Shown: positions 1 to 7,979, counted from the first letter of the stretch. The stretch is DNA of 40,943 nucleotides from an uncultured Roseburia sp. (GCA_910584215.1 CAJTYI010000016.1:1-40943); one strand, 5' to 3'. Notes: generated by a model from the letters alone, not told the origin. Program-made: numbers and translations.

Positions 1-246
1 TGTCCAACCTTGAAAAAACGCGTATCATCACTGGATGCCCCAAAGGCATGCGTTAGCACCCCGGCGTTTTGGAGGTTCGGGCAAAAACAAGAGCACCTGC
101 AGTTAGGATGCCGGCTGGACGCCGCTTCGATATACTGATAAGAAAAACGATATAACTTTTGATAGGAGCTATTTTCATATTTATTCATTTGTATGTTATA
201 AAGAGTACTAGCTAATAACCTATACTATATTGCTACTAATATATAC
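1..246. other. Window edge and rex downstream region, no gene recognised
   Basis: Positions 1-138 hold an open reading frame on the plus strand that enters from outside the window and stops at TGA 136-138. Its 45 codons resemble nothing I know and the stretch is more GC-rich than the next 100 bases. Positions 139-246 are AT-rich with no clear terminator or promoter. It may be the tail of a gene or a diverged intergenic repeat. Confidence 0.3.
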
Positions 247-894
247 TTATCTTCTATTTTTGACGATATTATAGGACAACTGCATCAGACTGTCCGACAG
301 GTGAACATTCTCCACCACCACGTCCTCCTCGATCAGCTCCAAATCCACATGTGCAAAATTCCAGATCGCGCGAATACCGTTCTCCACCAGACGATGCGCA
401 ATAGCGTCCGCCGTCTGTTTGGGCATCGTCAGCGCCGCAATGTCTACTTTTCTGCGCTTACAAAAATCCTCCAGTTCATCAAGCATGTGTATCGCAAGGC
501 CGCGGACTGTAACCCCTTTTAACGCAGGATTTACGTCGAAGAGGCCGATAATCATAAAACCCAGCTTTTCAAATTTGACATAATTGGCGAGCGCCTGCCC
601 AAGATTGCCGGCGCCGATCACGATAATGTTATGCTGCTCGTTCAGTCCAAGAATCTTACCAATCTCATCATAAAGATACTTGACATTGTAACCGTACCCC
701 TGCTGGCCAAACCCCCCGAAATTGTTGAGGTCCTGACGAATCTGCGACGCCGTCACATTCATCCTGCGGCTCAGTTCATTGGAAGAAATACGCTCCACAC
801 CGGAATCCAAAAGCTCCCCCAGATAGCGATAGTAGCGCGGCATCCTTCGTATGACCGCCTGCGATATTTCTTTTTCTTCCAAATTTATGCCCAC
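247..894 (-). CDS. rex: Redox-sensing transcriptional repressor Rex
   Basis: Rex senses the NADH/NAD+ ratio and represses fermentation and respiration genes when NAD+ is high. The 215-residue product has the family's usual length and order: an N-terminal winged helix (about residues 10-75, with the PRYYRYLGELL segment typical of Rex and the recognition-helix region TASQIRQDLNNFG) and a Rossmann NAD(H)-binding domain with GAGNLG at 94-99. The longest frame starts at GTG 894, but the best Shine-Dalgarno match (AAAGGTGG) lies 8 nt before a TTG at 882. That second start would give a protein beginning MEEKEISQAVIRR, like many clostridial Rex proteins, so the start is unsettled. It is monocistronic, with a consensus promoter at 932-960. 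Family assignment is firm; targets are not visible. Confidence 0.96.
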   Translation of the reverse strand: MGINLEEKEISQAVIRRMPRYYRYLGELLDSGVERISSNELSRRMNVTASQIRQDLNNFGGFGQQGYGYNVKYLYDEIGKILGLNEQHNIIVIGAGNLGQALANYVKFEKLGFMIIGLFDVNPALKGVTVRGLAIHMLDELEDFCKRRKVDIAALTMPKQTADAIAHRLVENGIRAIWNFAHVDLELIEEDVVVENVHLSDSLMQLSYNIVKNRR

Positions 895-931
895 CTTTCG
901 ACACCAAATTATCCGTCCAATATTTCATAGT

Positions 932-960
932 ATTATAGTAATTTTTCCTATATCTGTCAA
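932..960 (-). promoter_or_regulatory. Consensus sigma-A promoter of rex
   Basis: On the minus strand a perfect TTGACA (955-960) is followed by a 17-bp spacer and a perfect TATAAT (932-937), giving a start near 925. No typical Rex operator (TTGTTAA-N4-TTAACAA) overlaps it, so autoregulation is not evident. Confidence 0.85.
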
Positions 961-1005
961 TAACAGTATGCTTTCGGTTTTCTTTTCTGCCCCAATCGTA
1001 TTCGT

Positions 1006-2970
1006 TTAATATGCTTCCATCTCCATCGAGAGGCTTTCCCACTCCTCATAACAGCGTTCAAGCTCTGCGCGGAAGCTCTCCTGCTCTCTCGACAGCTCGT
1101 TTAATCTGGCGGAATTGGTGACATTCTCCGGTTTCACGAAATCCTCGTCGATCGCCGCGATTGACGTCTCCAGTTCGGCGATACGCTTTTCGACCCTCTT
1201 TAACGCAGCCTCGAGCTTTCGCACGCGCGCCTGCTCGGCCTTTTTCGCCTGCCAGTCCGCCTTTCCATCTGTCTGCGCCTGGGAACCGCGCGCACCGTCT
1301 GCCACGATGGTGGCTGCATTCTCTGCCGCCCGCTGCGCCCTCCCGTCGGCAAATACTCTCGTCAGCTCCTCGTGCTTTTCCAGATAATAATCGTAATTGC
1401 CAATATAGTTTATCAGGGTCTGCCCTGTCAATTCCAGTATGCGCGTCGCCGTGCGATTGATAAAATAGCGGTCGTGCGACACAAAAAAAACGGTTCCGGT
1501 GTACTGGTTTAATGCCGTCTCTAAAATCTCCTTTGAGGTAATGTCCAAGTGATTGGTCGGCTCGTCGAGAATCAGAAAATTGGCATCGGACAGCATCAAT
1601 TTTGCCAGGGAAACACGCCCTCTCTCTCCACCGCTCAAGTCCCCGATGCGCTTAAACACATCGTCATTGGTAAACAAAAATGACGCCAGCACATTGCGCA
1701 CTTTTGTGTGATTGAGCGTCGGATATGCGTCTGCAATCTCTTCAAAAATCGTCTTGCCCTCATGAAGCAGCTGCTGCTCCTGATCATAATAGCCGATCTG
1801 CACATTTGCCCCCAGCGTGACACTGCCCGCATCGGCCTCCACCAGCTGATTGATAATCTTTAAGATCGTGGTCTTTCCTGTACCGTTACTGCCGATTAAG
1901 GCCACGCGCTCCCCGCGCTTGATCTCAAAATCAATATCGGCAAACAATGTCCTGGGCGCGTACGCTTTTTTTAAGCCCTGCACCGACAAGACATCCGTTC
2001 CGCTGATGATATTTGGCTCCAGCACAATATGAAGCTCCGTGTTTTCCTCCTCCGGTTTTTCTAAGCGCTCCACCTTATCCAGCATCTTTTCCCGGCTCTC
2101 CGCACGCTTGATGGACTTCTCACGGTTAAATGACTTTAACTTCGCGATCACTTCCTCCTGACGCTTGATTTCCCGCTGCTGGTTGTAATACGCTTTTAGC
2201 ATATCTTCTCTGACTTTGGCCTTTTTCCTGGCAAAATCCGTATAATTTCCCTGGTAGACATAGGATTTATGGCCAAAGATCTCCACCACCTTTGTCACCA
2301 CTCTATCCAGAAAATAGCGGTCGTGCGCGACAATAATGACCGCGCCCTTATAATTCATCAGATAATTCTCAAGCCATCGGATTGACTCGATATCCAGGTG
2401 GTTGGTAGGCTCGTCAAGAAGCAGCACATCCGGCCTGGTTACAAGCAGTTTGCCCAGCGAAACCCTAGTCTTTTGACCACCGGAAAGCGCCTCCATTTTT
2501 TTGTCGAAATCCGCCTCCGAAAAACCGAGCCCACGGATGACTCCGTTTACCTCACTTTGATAAGTATGGCCGCCGATCACCTCAAATTCATGGCTCAACT
2601 TATGATAACTGTCGAGAAGCGTCTCAAGCTCGGCGCCGGCCAGGCGATTCATCTGTGTCTCCATCTCACGCAGACGCTCTTCCATGGCAAGGATATCCTC
2701 TCTGGCATGAAGCACCTCCTCGTAGATCGTGCGATGCCCCGATACGTCCTGATACTGGGCCAGATAGCCGATCGTCTTATCCTTGGCTAAGATCACGCTT
2801 CCGGTGTCCGCCGGCTCCTCGTGCATAATGATTTTAAGCAGCGTAGACTTGCCGGCACCATTGATGCCGACAATCGCTGCTTTTTCATTCGCTTCAATAT
2901 GAAAATTAATATCCTTTAAGATCTCCTCCGACCCGAAAGCCTTTGAGATATTTTGACAAGCTAAAATCAT
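1006..2970 (-). CDS. ABC-F family ATP-binding protein (YdiF/Uup-like)
   Basis: This is a soluble protein of two fused ABC ATPase domains without membrane segments. ABC-F proteins bind the ribosomal E site; some aid stalled translation and some protect against antibiotics. Domain 1 has Walker A GINGAGKST (35-43), signature LSGGQ and Walker B ending DEPTNHLD. Domain 2 has GSNGTGKTT (about residue 360), LSGGE and a second DEPTNHLD. Between them lies the charged helical linker typical of ABC-F (about 245-310). The C-terminal 100 residues form a predicted coiled coil rich in Lys/Glu, as in YdiF and Uup. The gene begins 23 nt after icd ends, with a GGTGGAAG ribosome-binding site in the gap, so it is probably the last gene of the citrate-synthase operon. 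Nothing in the sequence marks it as a resistance factor. Confidence 0.95.
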   Translation of the reverse strand: MILACQNISKAFGSEEILKDINFHIEANEKAAIVGINGAGKSTLLKIIMHEEPADTGSVILAKDKTIGYLAQYQDVSGHRTIYEEVLHAREDILAMEERLREMETQMNRLAGAELETLLDSYHKLSHEFEVIGGHTYQSEVNGVIRGLGFSEADFDKKMEALSGGQKTRVSLGKLLVTRPDVLLLDEPTNHLDIESIRWLENYLMNYKGAVIIVAHDRYFLDRVVTKVVEIFGHKSYVYQGNYTDFARKKAKVREDMLKAYYNQQREIKRQEEVIAKLKSFNREKSIKRAESREKMLDKVERLEKPEEENTELHIVLEPNIISGTDVLSVQGLKKAYAPRTLFADIDFEIKRGERVALIGSNGTGKTTILKIINQLVEADAGSVTLGANVQIGYYDQEQQLLHEGKTIFEEIADAYPTLNHTKVRNVLASFLFTNDDVFKRIGDLSGGERGRVSLAKLMLSDANFLILDEPTNHLDITSKEILETALNQYTGTVFFVSHDRYFINRTATRILELTGQTLINYIGNYDYYLEKHEELTRVFADGRAQRAAENAATIVADGARGSQAQTDGKADWQAKKAEQARVRKLEAALKRVEKRIAELETSIAAIDEDFVKPENVTNSARLNELSREQESFRAELERCYEEWESLSMEMEAY

Positions 2971-2993
2971 GGGATAACTTCCACCCTCTGTCT

Positions 2994-4205
2994 CTATTGA
3001 TATTCCCTGCCCAAAGTCTCGCGGATCGCCTTGATAAATCCCTCGCTGCTCAACACGGTGGGATGTTCGATCGTCGTAATCAGTGCAAGGTCTTTTGTCA
3101 TGTTACCGTCCTCGATCGTCTTGACACAAGCCGCTTCCAGGTCGTCCGCAAATTTCATCAGCTCTGCATTGCCGTCAAGCTCCCCTCGTTTTCTGAGCGC
3201 CCCGGTCCATGCAAATATCGTCGCCACGGAATTAGTGGAGGTTTCCTCCCCCTTCAGATGCTTATAGTAATGGCGCTGTACGGTGCCGTGCGCCGCCTCG
3301 TACTCATAATAGCCATCCGGCGAAACCAGCACGGAAGTCATCATGGCGAGAGAGCCAAAAGCGCTGGAAATCATATCGCTCATCACGTCCCCGTCATAAT
3401 TTTTGCAGGCCCATATATAGCCGCCCTCGGACTTCATCACGCGCGCCACCGCGTCATCAATCAAGGTATAAAAATATGTGATACCGGCCGTTTTAAACTT
3501 GTCCTGATACTCTGCGTCAAAAATTTCCTGGAATATATCTTTGAACGTGTGGTCATATTTTTTGGAAATCGTATCCTTGGTAGCGAACCACAGATCCTGC
3601 TTGGTGTCAAGCGCATAGTTAAAACAGCTTCTGGCAAAGCTTTCGATGGACGCACAGAGATTGTGCTGTCCCTGAATGACGCCCGCCCCAGCAAAATTAT
3701 GGATGAGCTCTCTGGTCTCGGTGCCGTCCTCTGCTGTATAGACTAACTCGCATTTGCCGGCAGCGGGAATCTTCATCTCTGTCGCCTTATATACATCGCC
3801 GTACGCATGGCGCGCAATCGTGATTGGTTTCTTCCATGTTTTTACGTTTGGCTCGATACCGCGCACGACAATCGGCGCACGAAATACCGTTCCGTCGAGC
3901 ATCGCACGAATTGTCCCGTTCGGGCTTTTCCACATTTCTTTCAAATTGTACTCGGTCATCCTCGCCGCGTTCGGTGTAATCGTCGCACATTTCACCGCCA
4001 CACCGTATTTCTTGGTAGCGTTGGCAGAGTCCACCGTAACCTGATCGTTCGTCTCGTTGCGGTGCTCTAACCCCAGATCATAATACTCTGTATTTAATTC
4101 GATAAATGGCAGCAACAGTTCATCTTTTATCATCTGCCAGAGAATTCTTGTCATTTCATCGCCGTCCATCTCCACTAACGGCGTCTGCATCTTAATTTTT
4201 TCCAT
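2994..4205 (-). CDS. icd: NADP-dependent isocitrate dehydrogenase
   Basis: Oxidative decarboxylation of isocitrate to 2-oxoglutarate, feeding glutamate synthesis. The 403-residue length and the motifs VEMDGDEMTRI at the N-terminus, GTVFRAPI, and YEAAHGTVQRHY place it in the homodimeric, eukaryote-like NADP class (type II) rather than the E. coli class. The substrate-binding arginines and metal-binding aspartates expected in this class fall in conserved stretches (for example YDGDVMSDMI). It lies between a GntR-family regulator (47 nt upstream) and an ABC-F gene (23 nt downstream), in the same transcript direction as Re-citrate synthase. This suggests a short oxidative half-TCA branch to glutamate. 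Aconitase, the step between, is not encoded in the window. Confidence 0.96.
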   Translation of the reverse strand: MEKIKMQTPLVEMDGDEMTRILWQMIKDELLLPFIELNTEYYDLGLEHRNETNDQVTVDSANATKKYGVAVKCATITPNAARMTEYNLKEMWKSPNGTIRAMLDGTVFRAPIVVRGIEPNVKTWKKPITIARHAYGDVYKATEMKIPAAGKCELVYTAEDGTETRELIHNFAGAGVIQGQHNLCASIESFARSCFNYALDTKQDLWFATKDTISKKYDHTFKDIFQEIFDAEYQDKFKTAGITYFYTLIDDAVARVMKSEGGYIWACKNYDGDVMSDMISSAFGSLAMMTSVLVSPDGYYEYEAAHGTVQRHYYKHLKGEETSTNSVATIFAWTGALRKRGELDGNAELMKFADDLEAACVKTIEDGNMTKDLALITTIEHPTVLSSEGFIKAIRETLGREYQ

Positions 4206-4252
4206 CGTAGCCCTCCATTTTACTTATTTTCCCGCATAGCGTATCTATTGTA

Positions 4253-4912
4253 TCAGAATAATCCACTATTGTCCATATTTTCCATCGTTTTCCTCACATG
4301 TTCATGGGCAAGCCGTTCGGCGAGTTCTGCGTCGTGCAGCTTTAAAGCCTCGAGGATTTTTCTGTGCTCTCCGTTGGAATCGGCCACACGCTGTGGCTTT
4401 GCCAGCGTGATACGCCGTTCGCGCTGCACATAACAGTGAAAATCAAACAGCACGCGGCGCAGCTCTTTGCTGCCGGACGCGCGATAGAGAACGCCATGAA
4501 ACCGATTGTCCAGCTCGACGACCTGTTCGTATCTTTCTTTGCCCAAATAAAATTCTGACAAATCAATAATTTCTTCCAGCTCGTCAAGCTGTTCTTTCGT
4601 GATGTACTCAGCCGCCCAGCGCGCACATAACCCCTCGAGACGGGAACGTATCTCATAGATATCACGCACGTCCTTGTGCGTAATGCCAACCACATAAGCA
4701 CCCTTGTTGGGAATGATCGAAACCAGGCCCTCGAGCTCTAACTGCCGTAAGGCCTCGCGCACCGGCGTCCTGCTTACGCCCAGCTCGTCACCGATTGTCT
4801 TTTCCCGCAGCTCCTCGTTCGCCGCGTATCTGCCGGACAATATATCTTCCCGAATCTTGCGAAACACACGGGAACCAAGCAAATAACTATCTTCCCCCAT
4901 AAAAATAACCAT
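4253..4912 (-). CDS. GntR family regulator, FCD (FadR-type) subfamily
   Basis: A DNA-binding repressor with an N-terminal winged helix (about residues 15-75; the segment SRTPVREALRQLELEGLV is the usual GntR recognition region) and an all-helical C-terminal FCD ligand-binding domain. FCD proteins generally bind small organic acids. It sits between Re-citrate synthase and icd, in the same direction, so it most likely controls this operon in response to an acid such as citrate or 2-oxoglutarate (inference). A 12-bp palindrome of the kind FCD regulators bind, ATTGTATACAAT, lies just downstream of the operon promoter at 6444-6455. The start at ATG 4912 has an AGAAAGG site very close to it; ATG 4900 is the alternative. 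Confidence 0.92.
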   Translation of the reverse strand: MVIFMGEDSYLLGSRVFRKIREDILSGRYAANEELREKTIGDELGVSRTPVREALRQLELEGLVSIIPNKGAYVVGITHKDVRDIYEIRSRLEGLCARWAAEYITKEQLDELEEIIDLSEFYLGKERYEQVVELDNRFHGVLYRASGSKELRRVLFDFHCYVQRERRITLAKPQRVADSNGEHRKILEALKLHDAELAERLAHEHVRKTMENMDNSGLF

Positions 4913-4960
4913 ACCTTTCTCTCAACCTGCAAACTTTGGGCCACAGACACAAATATGCGC

Positions 4961-4980
4961 GTGAAAAATTTATTTTTCAC
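4961..4980 (-). terminator. AT-rich hairpin spanning the Re-citrate synthase stop codon
   Basis: GTGAAAAA and TTTTTCAC form an 8-bp stem with a 4-base loop, and the TAA stop of the upstream gene lies inside it. It could be an intercistronic attenuator, a weak terminator or an RNA-processing site that sets the ratio of citrate synthase to the downstream regulator and icd. Confidence 0.45.
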
Positions 4981-6370
4981 ACGAATCTCCATTCATAATA
5001 CCCAGCTTTTTACAGCAGAGATCAATCTGTGCCACAAGTTCCGTATCCGTCAAAACCGTCACGCGTCCCTCTTCGTACTGTTCATCCACCCATGTCTTGA
5101 TCTCTTTGACCAGTTCGCTGTTTTTGTCAATCCATTTTTCTTTCGGCAGATGGTAATACGAATTGATCCAGTGCGCGATGCCGGCAAGCCCGGAAGTATT
5201 GGAAACTGAGACAAGCGGCGGCCTGTTTAAGAACTTACCCGTGTCAAATATATTATAAATTTCTTCGTTTTTTAACAGACCGTCCGCGTGTATTCCGGCG
5301 CGCGTGACATTGAAATTGCTTCCGACAAACGGCGTGCGGCTCGGCTGCACATAGTTAAGATCGCGCTCAAAATATTCGGCAAGCTCACTAATCACCGTAG
5401 TGTCCATACCGTTTAGCGTTCCTTTTAGCTGTGCATACTCAAACACCATCGCCTCAAGCGGCGTATTCCCGGTGCGCTCACCGATTCCGAACAGGGAACA
5501 GTTGACGCCGCAGGCGCCATAGAGCCATGCGGTAGTCGAATTGCTGACTGCCTTGTAAAAATCATTGTGCCCATGCCATTCAATCAGCTCCGACGGCACG
5601 CCGCCATGCGTGGTAAGGCCATAGATAATGCCCTGCACACTGCGCGGAATCACGGCTCCCGCAAAATTGACGCCGTATCCCATGGTATCGCAGGCGCGAA
5701 TCTTAATCGGAATCTTATACTCATCCATAAGCTTCATCAGTTCTAGGCAAAATGGAATCACAAAACCGTAAATATCGGAACGCGTAATATCCTCGAGATG
5801 GCAGCGCGGGCTAATCCCGGTCTCCAGACAGTCGCGTATCACATCCAGGTACATATTCATGACCTCACGCCTAGTTTTTTTCATCTTATAAAAAATATGG
5901 TAATCCGAACAGCTTACAAGAATGCCCGTCTCGCGCAGCCCGATCTCTTTTGCCAGCGCAAAATCCTGTTTAGTGGCGCGAATCCAGCTTGTGACCTCGG
6001 GAAATTGATAGCCCCGTTCCAGACACTTATAGACTGCGTCGCGGTCCTTTTTGCTGTATAAAAAGAACTCGCTCTGGCGAATCAGGCCATTGGGTCCGCC
6101 CAATCGGTGCAAATAATCGTAAATCTTTACAATCTGTTCCGTGGTATATGGCGCCCTGGACTGCTGGCCGTCGCGGAATGTCGTATCGGTAATCCAAATC
6201 TCCTCCGGCATATTGTGCGGCACGATTCTGTCGTTGAACGCGATCTTAGGTATCTCATCATAAGAAAAAAGATTCCGAAACACATTTGGCTCCGACACAT
6301 CCGCTAGCTGATAAAAATGCTCCTCCAACTGAAGCAAGTTTGTTTTCTGATTCATCACAACTTCTCTCAT
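4970..6370 (-). CDS. Re-type citrate synthase (HMGL/isopropylmalate-synthase-like fold)
   Basis: The protein (466 aa) belongs to the DRE-TIM metallolyase family that includes isopropylmalate, homocitrate and Re-citrate synthases. The N-terminal active-site motif is present as TDTTFRDGQQSRAPYT, where family members bind the divalent metal and acceptor; the second metal motif HGHNDFY is also present. It lacks the long C-terminal LeuA regulatory domain, so leucine-feedback isopropylmalate synthase is unlikely. Its resemblance to clostridial Re-citrate synthase (the Clostridium kluyveri type) and its linkage to icd favour oxaloacetate plus acetyl-CoA to citrate. Homocitrate synthase is the main alternative. 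I chose ATG 6370 because GAGAGGG lies 7 nt before it; an ATG at 6412 has only an abutting AAAGG. It is the first gene of the regulator-icd-ABC-F operon. Confidence 0.82.
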   Translation of the reverse strand: MREVVMNQKTNLLQLEEHFYQLADVSEPNVFRNLFSYDEIPKIAFNDRIVPHNMPEEIWITDTTFRDGQQSRAPYTTEQIVKIYDYLHRLGGPNGLIRQSEFFLYSKKDRDAVYKCLERGYQFPEVTSWIRATKQDFALAKEIGLRETGILVSCSDYHIFYKMKKTRREVMNMYLDVIRDCLETGISPRCHLEDITRSDIYGFVIPFCLELMKLMDEYKIPIKIRACDTMGYGVNFAGAVIPRSVQGIIYGLTTHGGVPSELIEWHGHNDFYKAVSNSTTAWLYGACGVNCSLFGIGERTGNTPLEAMVFEYAQLKGTLNGMDTTVISELAEYFERDLNYVQPSRTPFVGSNFNVTRAGIHADGLLKNEEIYNIFDTGKFLNRPPLVSVSNTSGLAGIAHWINSYYHLPKEKWIDKNSELVKEIKTWVDEQYEEGRVTVLTDTELVAQIDLCCKKLGIMNGDSCEK

Positions 6371-6443
6371 ACTCTGCCCTCTCTTTCTGCTGTCCCGATG
6401 AGCTGTCTGCATCCTTTAGCTGACCAAAACAAAAAACTGTATA

Positions 6444-6455
6444 ATTGTATACAAT
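6444..6455. promoter_or_regulatory. Candidate GntR/FCD operator palindrome
   Basis: ATTGTATACAAT is a perfect 12-bp palindrome containing the TTGTATACAA core that fits the TNGTNNNACNA consensus of FadR-subfamily regulators. It starts about 14 bases past the predicted transcription start of the Re-citrate synthase operon, where a bound repressor would block elongation. A half-site (ATTGTATCC) overlaps the -10 box. Confidence 0.6.
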
Positions 6456-6475
6456 AATTATTTTATACGTTTTTG

Positions 6476-6504
6476 ATTGTATCCATTTCCTGCCTATCTG
6501 TCAA
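6476..6504 (-). promoter_or_regulatory. Sigma-A promoter of the Re-citrate synthase operon
   Basis: On the minus strand TTGACA (6499-6504), a 17-bp spacer and TACAAT (6476-6481). The leader to ATG 6370 is about 100 nt and contains the palindrome at 6444-6455. Confidence 0.85.
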
Positions 6505-6540
6505 GCCCTGATAAAATTGCAGCAATTTATAAAAATTTTT

Positions 6541-6569
6541 TCACACATCCCACCCACGCGCATAGGATA
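6541..6569 (+). promoter_or_regulatory. Possible sporulation sigma-K-like promoter of the Cys/Gly-rich gene
   Basis: CATAGGATA (6561-6569) fits the sigma-K -10 consensus CATANNNTA exactly, and TCACA (6541-6545) fits the loose -35 (KMACA) 15 bp upstream. No good sigma-A promoter precedes the gene. Short consensus matches occur by chance, so this is suggestive only. Confidence 0.4.
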
Positions 6570-6600
6570 CAGTGTAAATAAAATTTCTTGGAGGTTTTAC

Positions 6601-6858
6601 ATGAGTGATTTAGCAGCAACAAATTGTGGTGGCGGATGTGGATGTTCTAACGAGGGAGGATGCTGCAGTTCTATTATCTGGATCCTTCTCTTACTCTCCT
6701 GCTGTGGCGGCAATGGCGGCTTCTGTGGTGGCGGCAATGGCTGCGGCGGCAATGACTGCCTGTGGATCATCCTGCTTCTGTGCTGCTGCGGCGGCAGCGG
6801 ATTTGGCTGCGGCAACAGCGGTTTCTTAGGCGGCAATGGCTGCGGCTGTGGATGCTAA
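6601..6858 (+). CDS. Small Cys/Gly-rich protein (chorion-like high-cysteine type)
   Basis: An 85-residue protein with 17 cysteines and 27 glycines, over half its length. The chain alternates Cys/Gly/Asn clusters (runs such as GGGCGC, CCC and a GCGCGC end) with two short hydrophobic stretches, IIWILLLL and LWIILLL. There is no signal peptide. The ATG at 6601 is fixed by GGAGG at 6590-6594; an upstream in-frame extension has no such site. Similar short Cys/Gly proteins occur in Lachnospiraceae, where automatic annotation calls them chorion-class high-cysteine proteins by composition only; the true role is unknown. The dense cysteines suggest disulfide cross-linking or metal binding. A sigma-K-like promoter upstream hints at a spore surface layer, but that is inference. 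Confidence 0.8.
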   Translation: MSDLAATNCGGGCGCSNEGGCCSSIIWILLLLSCCGGNGGFCGGGNGCGGNDCLWIILLLCCCGGSGFGCGNSGFLGGNGCGCGC

Positions 6859-6902
6859 TCTGCTGACAGACAATTCACCATTACCTTTCACATAACATAA
6901 AA

Positions 6903-6930
6903 TTCCCGGAAGACATAGTGCTTCCGGGAA
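6903..6930 (+). terminator. Hairpin after the Cys/Gly-rich gene
   Basis: TTCCCGGAAG (6903-6912) pairs perfectly with CTTCCGGGAA (6921-6930) over an 8-base loop. There is no T-run after it, so it may be a 3'-end stabiliser acting with the stronger terminator at 6969-7007. Confidence 0.5.
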
Positions 6931-6968
6931 CCAAAACCGGTATTTCAACCGATCGTGCAGGTGAACCT

Positions 6969-7007
6969 GCAAACAAAAAGAGTGGAATTTCCACTCTTTT
7001 TGTTTGC
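6969..7007. terminator. Bidirectional intrinsic terminator
   Basis: A 39-base near-perfect palindrome: two 19-base arms around one central base, with A5 inside the left arm and T5 inside the right arm on both strands. It lies between two convergent genes, the Cys/Gly-rich gene on plus and the small unknown gene on minus, and can end both transcripts. Confidence 0.85.
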
Positions 7008-7034
7008 TTCTATATAAAATATAACAGTGACATG

Positions 7035-7193
7035 TTAATTTTTGTTTTGGTTTTCCTTTTTCTCCGTCATCCGATTGTTTGCCGGAGCATGCGGCAGCCA
7101 TTCGTTCGGCAGCTCACATTTGCTGGAAACCGTTCTGTTTTTGATACACTCTTCATCAATCTCATAGACGCTGTTGCCATCTACCACAAGCAT
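7035..7193 (-). CDS. Small unknown protein (52 aa)
   Basis: I do not recognise this family. The frame is supported by a very strong Shine-Dalgarno site, AAGGAGGAGG, 6 nt before ATG 7193, and by the terminator downstream at 6969-7007. The protein starts with an acidic half (MLVVDGNSVYEIDEECIKNR), carries two cysteines and ends in a lysine/asparagine-rich tail. There is no signal peptide or membrane segment. An in-frame ATG at 7262 would lengthen it but has no ribosome-binding site. It is transcribed away from the two-gene unit that starts at 7289. Confidence 0.6.
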   Translation of the reverse strand: MLVVDGNSVYEIDEECIKNRTVSSKCELPNEWLPHAPANNRMTEKKENQNKN

Positions 7194-7288
7194 ATTTGCC
7201 TCCTCCTTCCATTCCCCTACCATAATATGCAAAAGCTGTAATAATGCGGCTTTTCCTATCATATGATAAAGAAAAAAGGCAAAATCTC

Positions 7289-7612
7289 ATGGATGATCAT
7301 CAACTTACCCCTTTTGACAATATGACTCATACAAGAGAACTGCAAATGCTAAAAACGGCGCTCCCCTATATGAAAGGAAACCAGAAACGCCAGTTCGCCA
7401 TTCTCATCAAATATATGGAGCTGCAAAACACCGCCGTGCTCTTTTCCCAGGAGGATAAAGTGCTGTCGATGTGCTCCGTCGAGGAGAATGAAAGCAACCT
7501 GCCGGCTATGCTCAATGCACTGCGGCCATTCTGCACATCAAAAGAACTCGAAACTGTAGATATGTTTGTCAACGTTTTCTCAATGCTCGAAACCTGGAGG
7601 GACTTCTCATGA
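7289..7612 (+). CDS. Unknown small protein, first gene of a two-gene unit
   Basis: A 107-residue soluble protein of unknown function, predicted mostly helical, beginning MDDHQLTPFDNMTHTRELQML. It has no signal peptide or membrane segment. An ATG at 7244 would add 15 residues but lacks a ribosome-binding site; AAAAGG lies upstream of 7289. Its stop overlaps the next gene's start (ATGA), so the two are translationally coupled and probably work together. Both describe short helical segments rich in Met, Asn and Gln, which can indicate a protein-protein assembly, but no function can be assigned. Confidence 0.7.
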   Translation: MDDHQLTPFDNMTHTRELQMLKTALPYMKGNQKRQFAILIKYMELQNTAVLFSQEDKVLSMCSVEENESNLPAMLNALRPFCTSKELETVDMFVNVFSMLETWRDFS

Positions 7613-7890
7613 ATCAGAATTTATTTGATAACAATCCAATGCTTCAAAACATGTCACCGGAAAAGCTGCAATTTTTGATGAACTTCGCCAACAGCAAAAA
7701 GCCAAACTCCATGCAGGAAATGATGCCGTTTCTGCTGTCTTTTATCAACTCCGCGCAATCGAAGAATATACAGTTTTCCAACAATGAGACCGATCTGCTC
7801 ATCAACATCTTAAAACAGAACATGACACCGGAAGAAGCTTCCAAGGCCGATAAGATCGTGCAAATGATGCGCAGCCGCCAACAGAAATAA
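7609..7890 (+). CDS. Unknown small protein, second gene of the unit
   Basis: A 93-residue helical protein rich in Asn, Met, Gln and Lys, with segments such as LQNMSPEKLQFLMNFANS and a basic tail ending MMRSRQQK. Its start overlaps the previous stop by 4 nt. Its last 12 codons have been duplicated in tandem beyond the stop (see 7851-7951), so the present C-terminus may be recent. No homologous family is evident to me. Confidence 0.72.
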   Translation: MNQNLFDNNPMLQNMSPEKLQFLMNFANSKKPNSMQEMMPFLLSFINSAQSKNIQFSNNETDLLINILKQNMTPEEASKADKIVQMMRSRQQK

Positions 7891-7951
7891 GATCGTGCAA
7901 ATGATGCGCAGCCGCCAACGGAAGTAAGATCGCACTCATGCTGCGCAGCCC
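7851..7951 (+). repeat. 37-bp tandem repeat covering the 3' end of the small gene
   Basis: Unit 1 (7851-7887) is the last coding stretch of the gene, unit 2 (7888-7924) repeats it with two or three changes, and a degenerate third unit runs 7925-7951. Each unit starts TAAGATCG, so the TAA stop belongs to the start of unit 2. Confidence 0.85.
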
Positions 7952-7979
7952 CTGGCACAGATAACACAGGCGCCCGCGC

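Noticed and set aside
1..138. Possible transposase or DUF remnant at the left edge
   Set aside because: The 45-codon open frame matches nothing I can name, so I do not call it a gene.
776..1042. 88-codon minus-strand frame overlapping rex and its promoter
   Set aside because: It runs through a perfect promoter and the rex start in another frame; no protein similarity.
2943..3746. 267-codon plus-strand frame
   Set aside because: Wholly antisense to icd and the end of the ABC-F gene; no start signal and no recognisable protein.
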